DNA of 64,000 nucleotides from Oasisia sp. SBJ-2009 (taxonomy: Eukaryota > Annelida > Polychaeta > Sabellida > Siboglinidae): the NCBI GenBank assembly GCA_964017155.1, contig OZ024861.1, positions 13,638,412 to 13,702,411 of the forward strand. Direction: 5' to 3'. Under the pieces are notes generated by a model that was not told where the DNA came from, did not search any database, and saw only the letters and a list, made by a program, of their open reading frames with translations. This document shows, piece after piece, positions 1-13,700 of the stretch. The position numbers were made by a program, and so were the translations under genes. Numbering within the stretch: position 1 is the stretch's first letter; each line of letters opens with the position of its first letter.

Positions 1-128
1 AACAAGTCTAGTGAGTCACGATTGCGTCAGATTGAACCAAGTTATGCATCAGTACCACCGAACCAGAATATCAACACTGGAAATGCTCAAGAAAGTCCTC
101 CTAGAAGCAACAAACTACTGCACTTCAC

Positions 129-2775
129 CTGCAGCTCCTTCTGGTCCCTCCCTGGGCCTCGCCGCTTCTCTCTGGCACTGTCTGTTGACTTGGGCGTGCC
201 CAGGGCGCTGTCAGTCTCACTGCCTGCAGTCGCTTGGTCTTCCCCTTGTTCCTCTCCATCCAGAACGATCACGTCTGATTTGTCCGCCATTGCCTCCTAT
301 AGAAAATGTATATATATACACTTAGACTGGTGGGGATCAATGAGCTTCTAGCTTTGATTAGTCACCTACTACAAACTGCACAATGGTAAGTAGGCCAGCA
401 CTACAACGTGGTGTATCAGTCCTGACGTTGCAACAAACTATGAATATGGACCAGCTTGGGTACATCTCCAAATGTTGTATTTCATATGCTGATGCAAAAA
501 GGCACAGCTAAGCTGTAATGTTATAGGTACATTTTAACACGGAGGTACAGGTAACAGTTCAGCAGAAAAGTTAAACCATCATATGACAGACTGCTAAGGA
601 TTATCAGTGATTTCAATCACTATTTGATTTTGTAAGAATTCTGTTTAAAAAGCTCATGCTTACAACAAACACCAGTTAATTTGTAAGCACATGAAAGTAG
701 AACGAACTGCTGTGTGCATTTGTATAGAATCTAACTGTATATGGTGCAATATTTCACCTACAACGTTCCTACTACTGTGTTTGTTATTCTTTCTGATGAG
801 CCGTGGATGACTAAACAAGTGTCTGACACAATGGACTGTAACCCTACCCTATATACAATAGCAATACAACGTACCATCATCCACTCCTTACCTGTTTCTC
901 ACCCAGGGCACTGTCACCTGCATCACCGGCCTCGTCAGTAGACTTCATACAACTGCTGTCATCTTTTGCAGTTTCACTGACATCTTTCTCAGTGCTCTCT
1001 GTGGCTGCATCGACAGACCCAGAAACTTCTTGGGATTTCTCACCGGTATCTACGTCAGCATCTGATGACGTCTCTTTCACTTTCTCTTTAGGAACAGCAT
1101 CCAGTACGTCACCTGAGGAAGAGTTTCCGAGCAGCTGATCCTCTAAGCTGTCCAAAGCACTAGTTTCCACACTCTGACTGACATCTGTCGACTCGGTCTC
1201 TGGTGGCGTGACCTGCTCTGTACGTACAGTCCGACTGTCAGCACTCTCCACTTCTCCCCCAGCGTCTACGTCATCGTAACCATCCCCACTCTCTTCCTCG
1301 GGGACTGGGGCAGACACGGTTTCCGTCACAACGGCTGACTCCGTTTCATCTGTACCTGTGAACAAACAAGCCATTGACAGCAATTATAAACGCAAACTTG
1401 AATTAAAAGGAATCAAAACTTTAATTACAAGTAATTAAAACTTATGAGCTGAGAGCATTTCAGCTGTTTCATAAAGAAGTATGGTACTGTGGAGTCGCTG
1501 ACAACCAATCGCAAAACTGTAGTCTGTTACCTGAAATGTAACGGTAGCCCAACAGTTCATACATTATAATTCACACTAATAATTGACCGTTTTGAGAATA
1601 TAACATAATTATACCATTATATAACATACCACACTGGTCCAAGTACCATGTTTATCCCACAGCTTTCATTCTCCATTCAAATGTGGACAAAAAGTAATAA
1701 TTTACTTTGTTTTAGATACTACTTATGAAACTAATCACTAATTTATTTTAAAAAGCAATTGGCAGTTGTAAGCTATTACACTGAGAATTTTTTTAACATA
1801 AATAACTTATAATCATGGAGTCTATTGGCCATTGTTTTCTTTTTATACGTAGTGTAATCACCTGAAACCATATGAATTGTATCAAGACACAATGCAGTGG
1901 CGAATCTGCTACTCACCAGCCAAATCAGACTGAGTCTCTTCAACGTCCATCTCTTCATCTTCAGTTGGTTGCTTAGCAACAGCCTGAATGTCTCCACTGG
2001 GTTCAGTCACATCCATGGCCTCGTCACCACTAGTGTCCTTGCTGGCACCAGCAGTGTCTTCAGTGGCGTGACCCTCACTGATGTCACCCAAACCGACTTC
2101 TGTTGCCATGTCGACATCCATTGGTGACACTGGCTCTGTGTTGTCACGGGGCTCTGTCTCAGGTGCCGTGACGATAGAGTGGAACGCACGCATCGCTTCT
2201 GACGCGTACACAGGCTCTGCATCGACTTCATCTTTCTTTTCTGTGTCCTCCGTGTTACTGCTCGCCTCCGTACCGGCCTCGTGTTCCTCTTCTTCCGCCG
2301 GTGTCAAGTCGTCTTTCTCTCTGTCCTGAGTCGTGTCACCAGATTCGACCTGTGGCGGTTGCGTTGACGAGTCATCGCCTTGTGACGGCGTGACGTTAGA
2401 GTCTGTGTTGTCATTGTGTGACCTGTGGGACACGCTGGTGGAACTGTCAGTGCTGTGTTCTGACAGACTCACCCCACCTGCACCCTCCACGCTGCTCCCT
2501 TCCCTCTCCGCATCTTCCTCACCGACTACAGAATCACCTTCTTCTTCGTGTCCATTCGAACCTTTCTCAGCCAGAAACATGTCAATGGCATTAATTGCGC
2601 TATCACTGTCAGTCAAGTCAACCCCGCCAGAGAGCAGGTTTACTTCGGTGGCCGCTGTCTTGTCCGAATCACCCATTCCGTTGCACTTTGTCGACACACC
2701 TGGTGTCAAGTCTTCACTTGTCTTGCAGTCATCACTCGATGGAATTGAAGGCACTGAATCTCCCTGCAGGTCCAT
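129..2775 (-). CDS. Acidic, Ser/Thr/Asp/Glu-rich protein, 5' part of a gene running off the left edge
   Basis: Function not recognised. Three exons read on the minus strand: 2775-1917, 1355-892 and 296-129. Each is bounded by AG..GT sites (donors at 1916, 891 and 128; acceptors before 1355 and 296), and the phases join (1, 0, 0) into about 497 codons with no stop. The first ATG (2775, reading MDLQGDSVPS) sits directly after a TTTAG acceptor, so an upstream non-coding exon is likely and the true start could lie further upstream. The product is low-complexity and strongly acidic (many EEE, DD and SxD runs). The last visible exon turns basic (around REKRRGPGRDQKEL) and ends on a good donor, so the folded part of the protein is presumably left of the window. 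It looks like a disordered nuclear-type N-terminus, but that is inference. The exon joins are well supported; the identity is open. Confidence 0.62.
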
Positions 2776-4741
2776 CTAAACACAGGAGAAACACTGCTCA
2801 CTAGGTAAATATATGGGAAAATGTAGCGAAAGCATCAAAATTGATTTTTCACTAATGAATCTAACGCACTTTTATAAATAGGATGTATGATATTCAACCA
2901 TATAGTGTAGTTGTCCAGAAAAGTAATGTTCTGTTTGTTACCTACATATGACAACTTATCTTAGGCCAATAAACACTAAAGTTGCACTTGTAACTATAAA
3001 AGCTCATTATATGAATATTATATTAAATACAACTTGCATTTATACAAAATCGTTAGTTTTTAAGATATAGTTTAAAATGTGCAGGGATCCAGAAATGGTA
3101 AAATCACTGGGAGCAGCATGGAGAACAGGGACACAAGCCAATTTAACTCGCTGCACGTGTGATATAATGGGTTAAAATGTAAATACTTATTTTGCAATTA
3201 TAAAATATTTACACATCTTTTTGTTTTTATTTAGCTAATGCACACACAATAATAAAATTCTTCACAGTTCAAGGAGATGTCAAGAAAGCCAATCTTGAAG
3301 TTCTGTTAATGGTATAATTACCTAGAAAAGGCTAGATGTGAAACATTTAACTGGTAAACTATGACTACAGGTAGGTCTGGGGCCTCTGGGCCTGGTTGTA
3401 ATTCAGTATTAACACTAAATCCTGACCGACCGCAGAGAGTGAGGTGTCTGCATGACTTTTTAAGCATTAGGCTATGCCTAGCCGTAAGTCTACGACAAAG
3501 CCAGCTATTATAGTTCCGCCTGTTGCTAGTGCTTGGCCTTGGCGTTGGATTTTGGAAGAATTCTGAACGGTTCTTGGATCTACGCGACACAAATTCATTT
3601 ATTATAGCGATACATATGTTAAGATTGCATAAACTTTGAATGAGCCGCATACAAATGTAAAAGTTTTTAACGTATTTTAAATGACAACGCGTAAGGCGAA
3701 ACAATTATCTCGCTTGTGACAGTGAGCGAAAATGGGTGGCGCAGGAAAAGTTGCAAACGGGAGATCTCGTTTCTCAACTGAGTTATACCTAATAATGTGT
3801 CAACAAGAAAAATGTGTCGTGGATTTCTACCGAAAGAGATAATTTAGGCGTAAGACATTTTAGGTACACATTCCATAGTGTCGTACAATAATAACTCGCA
3901 TTTAGTCATCATTCTATGAATATAAAATGACACAACAAGTGGAGTAATAACACCTCCCTGTTTCATGTGTTCCACAAATTCTCAATCAACGGGACAAACT
4001 AGGCCAATATATAATCTAATATATCTTATAGCACAATGTCGGTATTAAGCAAAACACAATCGCTAGTAAATATATACAGATAGCTCCATCTTCTAAAGAC
4101 GATGTCACCTTCTTTTTGTCAATCAATCGGCGCTCAAAAAGTCCGCTCTTTCGTCAAGGGGCCAGTCGGCCATAATGCATCTTGAATCCGAGTTTCGGCG
4201 ATTCTTCAAAATATTACGGCAGCAGCCATCAACTGGATGTTGTTAAAAATATGATAAATATCACATACAATACAAGTTGTTACTGTGAAAAAAACAGCAT
4301 ATAACGTTTCAATTACGCTAAATACAACGTGAAATTTGTTGTGAAAATCGTCACTTTAACGCAGTCCAAACGATCCGCGACGAATGTGAACCTCGTTTTC
4401 AGTTCTGGTCCTCTCCTCGTGCGATAAGCGCATCGTCCTTTAAAATATTGTAACTAATACTATTTTTATTTCGTTTGAACTGTTGGTTATATTTCGCGAA
4501 ATTACGATAAGCAAATATATTTTTTTCGGTTGATATCGTCCAAGAATATACTTCAATTTTGAGCAGTCACTTACATTTCACATTTTACATTTCTTATTTT
4601 TAATTAATTCTGCCAGTGCGCGTCACGCGAAAGGCAGTCACGTGGGAGCATGTGCGCCGTTTGACGCCATCTTGTATTTTATTTCTTTGTGGCAGGACGT
4701 GAGTGTTCAACATTGTTTGATTCGTATTTGATTTGCGTGAA
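2776..4741. promoter_or_regulatory. Divergent upstream region between the acidic gene and the DBHS gene
   Basis: The two genes are transcribed away from each other across about 2 kb. No coding exon was recognised here. Just upstream of the DBHS start codon there is an E-box CACGTG (4639-4644) and a YY1-like CGCCATCTTG (4665-4674), a pairing common at housekeeping promoters. A similar CCATAATGCATCTTG lies near 4169. Transcription start sites cannot be fixed from sequence, and a 5' non-coding exon of the acidic gene probably lies in this stretch. The rest is AT-rich and unremarkable. Confidence 0.45.
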
Positions 4742-7700
4742 ATGGTAGGAAATAACTACATAAAAACAGAAATGTCTGCTCAACCAAAACGCGCGGCAGA
4801 TCACGGGTCGAGACATACGAATGATAGAAGAAAGAGTGACCAAAAACCGAAGCCATTTGATAGGGGATCCAAATTTCAATCTCCACAAGCGAAGCAAGAG
4901 CCAGGTACGCCAGGCGGTGGTGGTGACCAACGAGGCCAGTCAGCGAGTGGTGGTCAGGGTTCTCAGAATAAAAACCGACAGCCACCACCTCAGTCGCCAA
5001 GTAAAGGCGGAGATGTGGATTCTGAAGGGAAGATCTCCGAGAAGAAATTCACAGGCAGATGTCGATTATTCGTGGGAAACTTGCCAAACGACACAACAGA
5101 GGACGAATTCAAAAAAATGTTTTCCCCATTCGGCCAGTTTACAGAAATTTATCTGAATACGTCAAGGGGTTTTGGTTTCATCCGCATGGTAAGTTGAAAA
5201 AAGTATTCCTCTATTTAAAACGTAGCCATAATTTCAAAATGATACTTTTACTTATTAATTGTATATTTCATCATAAAAAAAACTACCTTGCCTCATACTA
5301 TTTTTATTTTCAATAAATAATATATTCTGTGTATGTATGATACCTTGATTTTATTTAAAAACTTGTTAGTTCTTTTCCATAGAATATTAGTGCAGTCTTA
5401 TACATGTTAGTATAAAAAACAAAAATTAAGTGTTTATTCTTTATTCACGGCAAGCTGTTTTAATCTAAAAAAAATCATTGTTTTCAGGACACACGACAGA
5501 ATGCTGAAAATGCAAAGGCAGCTTTGGATGGATACTTCAAAAAGGGACGGCTGCTTCGAGTCCGTTTTGCTACGCATGGCGCTGCTCTTCGCGTCAAATA
5601 TCTCAGTCCTTGTATTTCAAACGAATTGCTTGAGAAAGCATTTTCCATGTTTGGTGAGATAGAACGAGCCATTGTGATTGTGGATGACCGTGGCAAGTCA
5701 ACTGGTGAAGGAATTGTGGAATTCGCCCGCAAGCCAGGTGCACAGGCAGCTCTGCGAAGGGTCAATGAAGGCGTTTTCTTGCTGTCTGCGTAAGAACATT
5801 TTTAGAACTATTCTTATCCATGGTTTTGTGTGTACATGTAAAATTTCTCTGGATTGCCACTTGGTACATTCAGTTGACTCATAAAGCAAGAATCTCGATG
5901 TCTAAACTCCAACTGGATTGGTTGGAGTAAGTATCCTAACAAAATAATTTATCTGTATGGGTGTAGTTCTATCCATTGATAAACAGTATTTTTGAAACTG
6001 GTGATATAACAAACATGTAAGTGCTGATGTTTGTGCTGTATTCCGTGTCCTGATTAAATGTTTGTTTCCTTCTTCAGTGCTGACAACTTATGTGAGGCTA
6101 GTTCTGCTTGTTTGTCACCAGTATGCATGAATGTACAGGCCTGTAAATACTGTGTGTGTTCTTACAGTTCTCCTCGTCCTGTCGTGGTCGAAATGCTGGA
6201 GCAGAAAGATGAAATCGATGGACTGCCAGAGAAATTCATGAACAAGAATCCAGAATTTGCAAAGTTAGTGTTAAATTATTACATTTATTTGATGTAGTCG
6301 TTATATGAGAAACTACTGATGTAAGACATACAGAATAAGTCGGTTGGTACAGGTTTTTGTGTGGGTAAACAAAAAGTGGATTAGCAAAAAAAACATTTTA
6401 TTCATCCTACCAAGATAGTTCCCACATAAAATGTGTGGATCGCAAAACGAGTGGATTATTGAAGACCAGATCAACAAGACATGGTTAATTAGTTAAATAC
6501 TAGCTAGATATCATGTCGAGCTGATGACGACTGTTGGTAACTGTTAGAGACACACACACATATATATATAATGTGTTTATACACACTTCTTTGTGTATTT
6601 TGTATAAAAATAGCTAACAACTGGGTTTGTTGCTCTGTTTTAGGGAGCGTGATCAGGTCCCCAGGTTTGCTCAGCCAGGCTCGTTTGAGTTTGAATTTGG
6701 CCAGAAGTGGAAGGACTTGTACACGATACATCATGAACAGGATGAGAACCTCAAACGTGACCTCGAGGAGAGTGAAGCAAAGCTGGAAATGGATATGGCC
6801 AACGCACAGCTTGATCATCAAGCTAACATGCTCCGTCAAGGTGTGTTTCTAAAAATTGTGAATTCGGCTGACATGTTACTCGTTATTGGCTGAAACCATG
6901 TTGCTTTTATTACAGAATTTGATAAGGAAAACATTTTATCAATGTGACAAAATGTAAAGTATTTGGTGTACATTATACATTATTTTGTTTTTAATTTACT
7001 GTACACCGTTCGATGATGTTATGCTAGGGTTTAGTCAATTCTTCAACTGTACGTGTTACAGACTTGCTCCGCCGTCAAGATGAATTGCGCAAGTTGGAAG
7101 AACAACGTTCCCTGGAAATGCAGCGCAGGATGGACATGAGGTAATGAGTGGTTTACTTGGGAAGTCGTGTGAACATAACGCAAGCAAATCTTATGTCAGG
7201 GTTGCCACTGGTCAGGGAAAAGTCAAGGAAATTCAAGGTCATGGAAAAGTCAGGGAATTTTGTGCTGGGTCAGGGAAATTTTAGATTTTGAGAAAAGTCA
7301 GGGAAATACAGGAAAATCCCTTGAAAGTCAGGGAAATTTGACTTTCTCATGTCATACGCGATGCTGCGAACTCAAATTCATTATGCGTAACGATCCCGTG
7401 AAACAATGTTGATACCACAAACATATGCTGTTAAAAATGTGGGTACCATACGTTCTTCAGTTGACTGTTGTAATAATGCCATAACTGTTCTTTTGGCAAT
7501 TTTAACATACATGTATATATAGGTTTGAGTGATATAGGAATTGAACTAGGCAGTCTGAGTGGGCATCGAACACTGATTACATTTTGTAAGTTAATTGCTA
7601 ATTATATGTACTTCGCGCATAAAATTTCATGATTATTCAGCCACCATGGTCAGGGAAAATGTAACTTTGAGTCAGGGAAAAGTCAGGGAATTTTGAAAGC

Positions 7701-10700
7701 TTCCATGAGTGGCAACCCTGTATGTAGTGTGGTTGCCATAGTTTCAGATTTAGGAAAACCATCATGCACCAGCAGTGACTTGCCAGTAAATAAACTCATC
7801 ACAAAAATGTTTTTATAAATACCAACATTTCCATGTACTCTCCTGGATGTGAGGCGCTGACAAGTGTTGTAGGCGTTGTTGTAAGTCTGCTGACAACTGT
7901 TGTAAGTCTGCTGTGTGTGATGTGGCTGGTGATGGTTGTTGTTGTGACAGGCGTATGGAAGAAGACCGTAGACATCAGGACTCGGAGGTACGCAGACAGG
8001 ACTTGGAGATGCGTCGTCAGCAGGTAGACGGCAGACGTCACCAACAGCTCCTGGCACAGGTGAGTGACACTTGACAATAACACAACAGCTCCTTAGATGG
8101 GAAATTTATTTAATTTGTGATGTGTTCTACCACATTTCTGTGCTGCCTACTGTTGAACCAATCTTATTACAGGCATATCAATGTGTAAATTTTGAGGTTC
8201 ATATTTAATGGTTTGGTCCCATTGATGACCATTTTCGTGTTAACTAACTTGATTTGTTATATATATTTATATAATGCTATTTGTTTTTAAGCTGCAAACT
8301 GATGGGATTGCCCCAAGCTAAGATACCTCGTTGGTCCATTTGCAAAGTTGTGACAGTTAGAATTTTTGGGTTTTCAGCAAGAGCGAGCCATGCGTGAGAT
8401 GAGAGGTGAGCGTGGTAACGCCCCGCCACTGCAGCCACCACCAGCGCCCCCTGCCAGCATGGGTCTTGAGCGACCGGGTCGAAGCCAGCCTGTAAGTGTC
8501 TTCGACTAGTGCTGACTTAATGGTTACAAGTAACATCTAAGATTTTATGGGCAAAAAATACAATGTAGATGTGTCCGTTAAATGTGCTTAATCTCATTAG
8601 GTAGGAGCCTAATTAAAATTGAAAATTTAGTAACATTTAAAAGTAAAGGCTAGTAATAGATAAGGTAATAATTAGTTTGATTTCGATATTTTAATTTTTC
8701 ATTGTGCATTGGTTAGCTTGTTTTGCCAAGACATGGTACATGCCATGTAGATTAAAGCGTTGTTTTAATTTAGACACTTGTCATAATGAACGGAATATTA
8801 CGCTAGTGACCAAACAGATTTGTGTAACAGAATGTATTTTAACTCCACTGGCTAAGTGATGTTTGGTCTGTGTGAACAAGGAGCGCAATTAGTGTTAACT
8901 AGTTAGTTGTGTGGTTAACCATTGTGTGTGTGCTTTCATTCAGAGCATGGGCATGAACAGTCAGGGCCACACCAACATGGGTGGACCCAACATCAGCAGT
9001 CTGGTTGGGGGTCAGGCAGTGGGAGCCGGAGGCATGGGTCCTGGGAGCAGCCCTGGGGGAATGACACCAGGGATGCAGAATGCGCAAATGGTAATGTACC
9101 ACGGCTGTGAAGCTTTCTCTTGTTGCTTGTTTCCAATCCGACAAGCGTTGTTTCTGTTGGAGTTAGCCAAGTTTTGCTGTCACCTTTGTTGTGGCATATT
9201 TGCAGTTACCGGGAAAATGGCTTGATGACGAAGTGACCAACCCATGTTGTGGTCAACGTTATTTACTGCTGTAGTAGTCTACACGTGGTAACATTTCTGT
9301 CATGTGACAGACCATGAGTCAGAAAAAAAATTGTATTATGTAGTTTGACGTTTCTTGCTGTTATTAGCTAAAGATTAAACAACAGTGTTTTGCATTAATG
9401 AAATATCAGGTTATTAATTTACTATAAATGACATGTATCATTTATAGCAATTGATACTATCTTAAATGAGCATGAAGAGAATGCCTTTATTTTACTCAAC
9501 TCTGATGCTTTTGTGGGCCGACTTCAACCATGGAGCAGGTTTATTGTGAATGGAAGTAATTTGCATTGATCGTAAGTGCGTAATATGTTGGGATTGACTA
9601 GATTCAAGCAGTGCACCTGCTGAGAAAAAAGTGGAAATGATAGATGTGTGTAGGTTTACGTTGTGATTGTTTGTTCTCGTCAAGTTTCAATGTCTGGTTC
9701 TGGCTCAGTAAGTCAGGAGGCTTGGCTAGCCTTGGTTTGATTGAAGTTGCTGTTGATTGGGAAATGCAGCAATATACAGTGCTTGTTATTACAAGTTGTA
9801 TATAGACAAAGGTCTGCTGCATCAGGATACTTTTCATGCACGAGTGAGTGATTGCTCGTTTTCAGCCTTTGACTGATGTGCATCGCAAGTGCACATAAAG
9901 TACGATGTCTGTGCTACAGATGCTCTTGTTGAAAGCCATAACAAGCCCGTGGCAATTATTACATGTTATAAAAGAGCCATATTTCTCACGAATGTAATCT
10001 TTCATACACTTCGCTGCTTCAAACTGTTAGTTATTTAGTTAGTTAGTTAACAGGGAGACAAGTGATTCGTTTTTCCTACTAGATGGAGATGTTTATTACA
10101 CTACACATTTTACCACCGCTTGTGTCATTGCAAAGTTGGAATTGCACAGTCCTTTGCTGTTATTTATAGGCAAGAAAACTTATTTTTTACACATCACTAA
10201 GTCAGTACATTGAGAGTGTAACAAAACATGGAATTGTTATAGGATTTCCGTCATTGTGCTATGTGGATTCAACACAAGAAATATACTTTGCTCTGGTTGT
10301 TTATTTTACATAATTGTTGGTTTATAAAATAGTTCACTACCAGACTGCTGCATACTAACCAATATAAGCTCATGAAATCAAGAGTTATGTAGCAGAGTAA
10401 TATTAAAAAAAAACTACACACTTCGGTGACAGATGGTTGTGAAAAAATATTTTGTGAGACAATTTTGAAGATTAATTTTCTACGTTAATTTCACGTGGAA
10501 GTGAAATGTTTAGGTGATGCTGACTGGTACTTGTAGAGAATAAGCATTGCGAATGCAAATATGATACCACACCCAATATGTAATGTAACATATGACTCAT
10601 GAAAACATGCCTACAGAAATCAAACAGAGCAGTAAGCAATTCTCAGTTGGTTTATCTAACCACATATAAAGTTTGTTGATATTCAGTATGTAAATAAAAA

Positions 10701-13700
10701 ATATGTGCACTTATAGTAGAATTGTACTCAGTTATTAGTAACTACAGGCATCTCAAGAATGGACTTGGCTGGTTAGATAATAATAAACACTCATTATTCG
10801 AGATAACTATCCTGTACCCATAATGCTGTGAATAGTCTGATGTTGTAGTGTAGGATATACAAACAGAAGTTTTTCTATTTTTGAGTGCATTTCAAAATTA
10901 ATGTGGTAACTAACTAAAGAACACACATGAGCTTAGAGATTGGGCGTCACCACCTCAATTGTAAGTTGTGTTCTACGTGTATAAAGGATGTTTTTTGTAC
11001 ACTGACCTGTGCATGCACATCCGTGCACTGACACACAAAACATACTTGTTCTGCACTATGTGGTTTGACTTTCATGTGGTTCTGTATACAAGGGTGTTTT
11101 GTTCAAGTTGTTCTGTTGTGTGGGATACCTGGTAATGCTGCCCTGGCGGTCAGCATTCAGTGGACAGCTTGCCAGCTCAGCTTCTGTGGAGATGAGTAGA
11201 GTTTACACCTGATATAGGATCAGCCAATGGTTAGCCAGCCTTTGCCAGAAACTGACGAGAACTATCACAATCACAATGTCGCGTGTCATCGTCGCGTTGC
11301 CGTTAATGATTACAAACATGTTCGTCTGCAATTTAGTCGCCCCGTGTGGTGCAGTCAAGATTTGCATACGTTTGCCAAATGTCATACTGCGCTGTGTTGT
11401 GCTAGATGTTTACAGGTACCGTTTGCCACTGTACACTGTGTGTATATTTGGTGGGGGAAATGTCTACACACTGGTTGGAACATTGCTGAAAGCTGCTATC
11501 TAGCACTCAGGTATGAAGGTGGGCTACTGAGTTGGTGCTGTTTATGATCTTGAACCCTTCAGTCTATGAGATATCACTCCTGCTGCTGCAACTGAAGTAT
11601 TGTTGGTTGCTGCCCTTTATATACATCACTGGGTATAGAATTTGTTTAATAAGTTACATTTGCCCTTAGAAAATGGTATTGGTGCATGTGTGCTCTTGGA
11701 ATATATACAGGATTATACATTACAGAATCAACACATGATGCACTTTAACATGTGCACAGTTGACACTCGTGCTGTTGAACTACAAGATATATTAACAAAG
11801 TTTTATACTAGTGTAGTTCTGGATTGCACAATTTTGGACGACTTTTCCAAGTAGTTTGACTATAGTTTTTGTGATAAATCACCCGACATAGACCGTAAGA
11901 GAATACACCTAGCACGTGTGACATCTTGGTTTAACCACTCGTGGTTGCTTCGTGCATGCACACTGAAGACAGAAAAATATTGACGGCATGTTTACACAAT
12001 TTTTTTTCCTTTGCTTCTATTATCTCCATTGCTATATTTGAGTTAAATATTTCGCTGTTTGTAGATTGCTGTCTTCATATAAAAAAATTCTAGTTTGTAC
12101 AGTGACAAGATAGTATTACTGAGTTGTGTTGTAGTGTAACATCATGAGTTTTTACACTCATGAAATCCATGGGATTATTAATTGTTTGTGTTTGCTAGGT
12201 GTACATGACACCACTGTTGTGTTGATTTTTAATGTTATGTAGACAACACCATTTTAATAGGCTTTTGTGCACGTTTAATTTTAAATATTTCTGTTATAAA
12301 AACAACTTGTTCAGTGGGTGCATTTCCTTGTTTCCATGCGTTGTTCTGGGCCAAGTATTTTTTATCACTGGAGACATCTGTGATGCACATAATGCTGCCA
12401 CTACTCATTTTGGGTCCTCATGATTCGAAAGTTACTGTAGGATTGAGGAAGCTTTATAATTGGCATTGTCGTTATCAGAATAGAAAGCAAAATATGTTGC
12501 AAAACAATTTGCAGTTGACAATTACCATTTCTACAATTTGTGCCGAGTACTGCCGTTCATTAGTTTTTAACTGGACATATGCAAGCAAGCATCAACAATA
12601 ACTAATTGTTAACTAAATGTGTTTAGAAACCTTTTGTGGCGTTTTCTTTACAGTTTTAGATTCTACTTTCCCACCTCTGAAAGCTAATGAATTGTCAATA
12701 AATGTTGATTTAATACTTGTGTCCTGTAATAAAATATATACTTATAATTATTAAATATATCTTAACCATGCTATTTAGTTAAGTGAATAATTGGGATTGC
12801 ATTTTTTGCAAACGGCCAGTTTTGTATTACGTTTGTTACGAGCATCAGGTGGGAAATATAATTGAATGTTTTGGATGTGTGGTGTAGTCTTTTGACCCCA
12901 TAATTATAGGCATGTTGACTCGAGTTACTGCAATTTCATACAGTTGCATTGTAAACATTTCATACGGTTGCATTGTAATATGGGTTCATGATCATAAGCA
13001 CCACCGTGAAAACAGTATTCCCACCCATACTTGGACATATGTAAGCAAGCATCAAGGGTGCTCTCAGCAATGTTTCCAGCCATACAGTCTTGATGATCAT
13101 CTCTGACGAGTCGACGTCATCTAGTGGTTTACTGCGACTATAATGTTACACAGTTTCTGTTTCAGTGCTAGTCAAGAACTTCTGCTGTGTATGTGAAAGG
13201 CCGACAGGTAGCATGGTGTTATAAAATATGTTGGTTTGATCCAAGAGATGTTTAGTAAGTATCAGTAACGGTACACAGACGTAGCATTTGTGTTGTATCA
13301 GGTGATTGCTGTTGGGTATTGAGACGTGATATATGCATGGTTTTGATAGAGGCCAAACGTGGCAGTGAATTTGTTGAAAACGTACAAAGTCATCATAATT
13401 TGCCATAAATACTTTGTGTATTTTTGTTTAAAAAAACATTGCACTTTCTGTGCTGATAGCTGATTTGTGCTGAAGTCAGACTTTTCAGAATAATCATAAT
13501 AAGGCAAATGTTGATTGCTGGTGTTTGTTTGAAGCCTGTTATCAGTTTGATAGCGTCACAGTTCAGTGGCAGTTGTACATATTGGATCTATATATACTCT
13601 GACTAAATAGGTAATTATTTGGCCATATGGAATTAATATTGAACTCCGACTTATGAATGAAGAATGATTCTACTTGAGGTAATTGTGTGTGCATGCTAGC

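Noticed and set aside
3318..3704. 128-codon minus ORF upstream of the acidic gene
   Set aside because: No homology or splice link; probably chance in the promoter region.
11227..11547. 106-codon ORF in the long DBHS intron
   Set aside because: No recognisable motif, no splice context, and composition like the surrounding intron.
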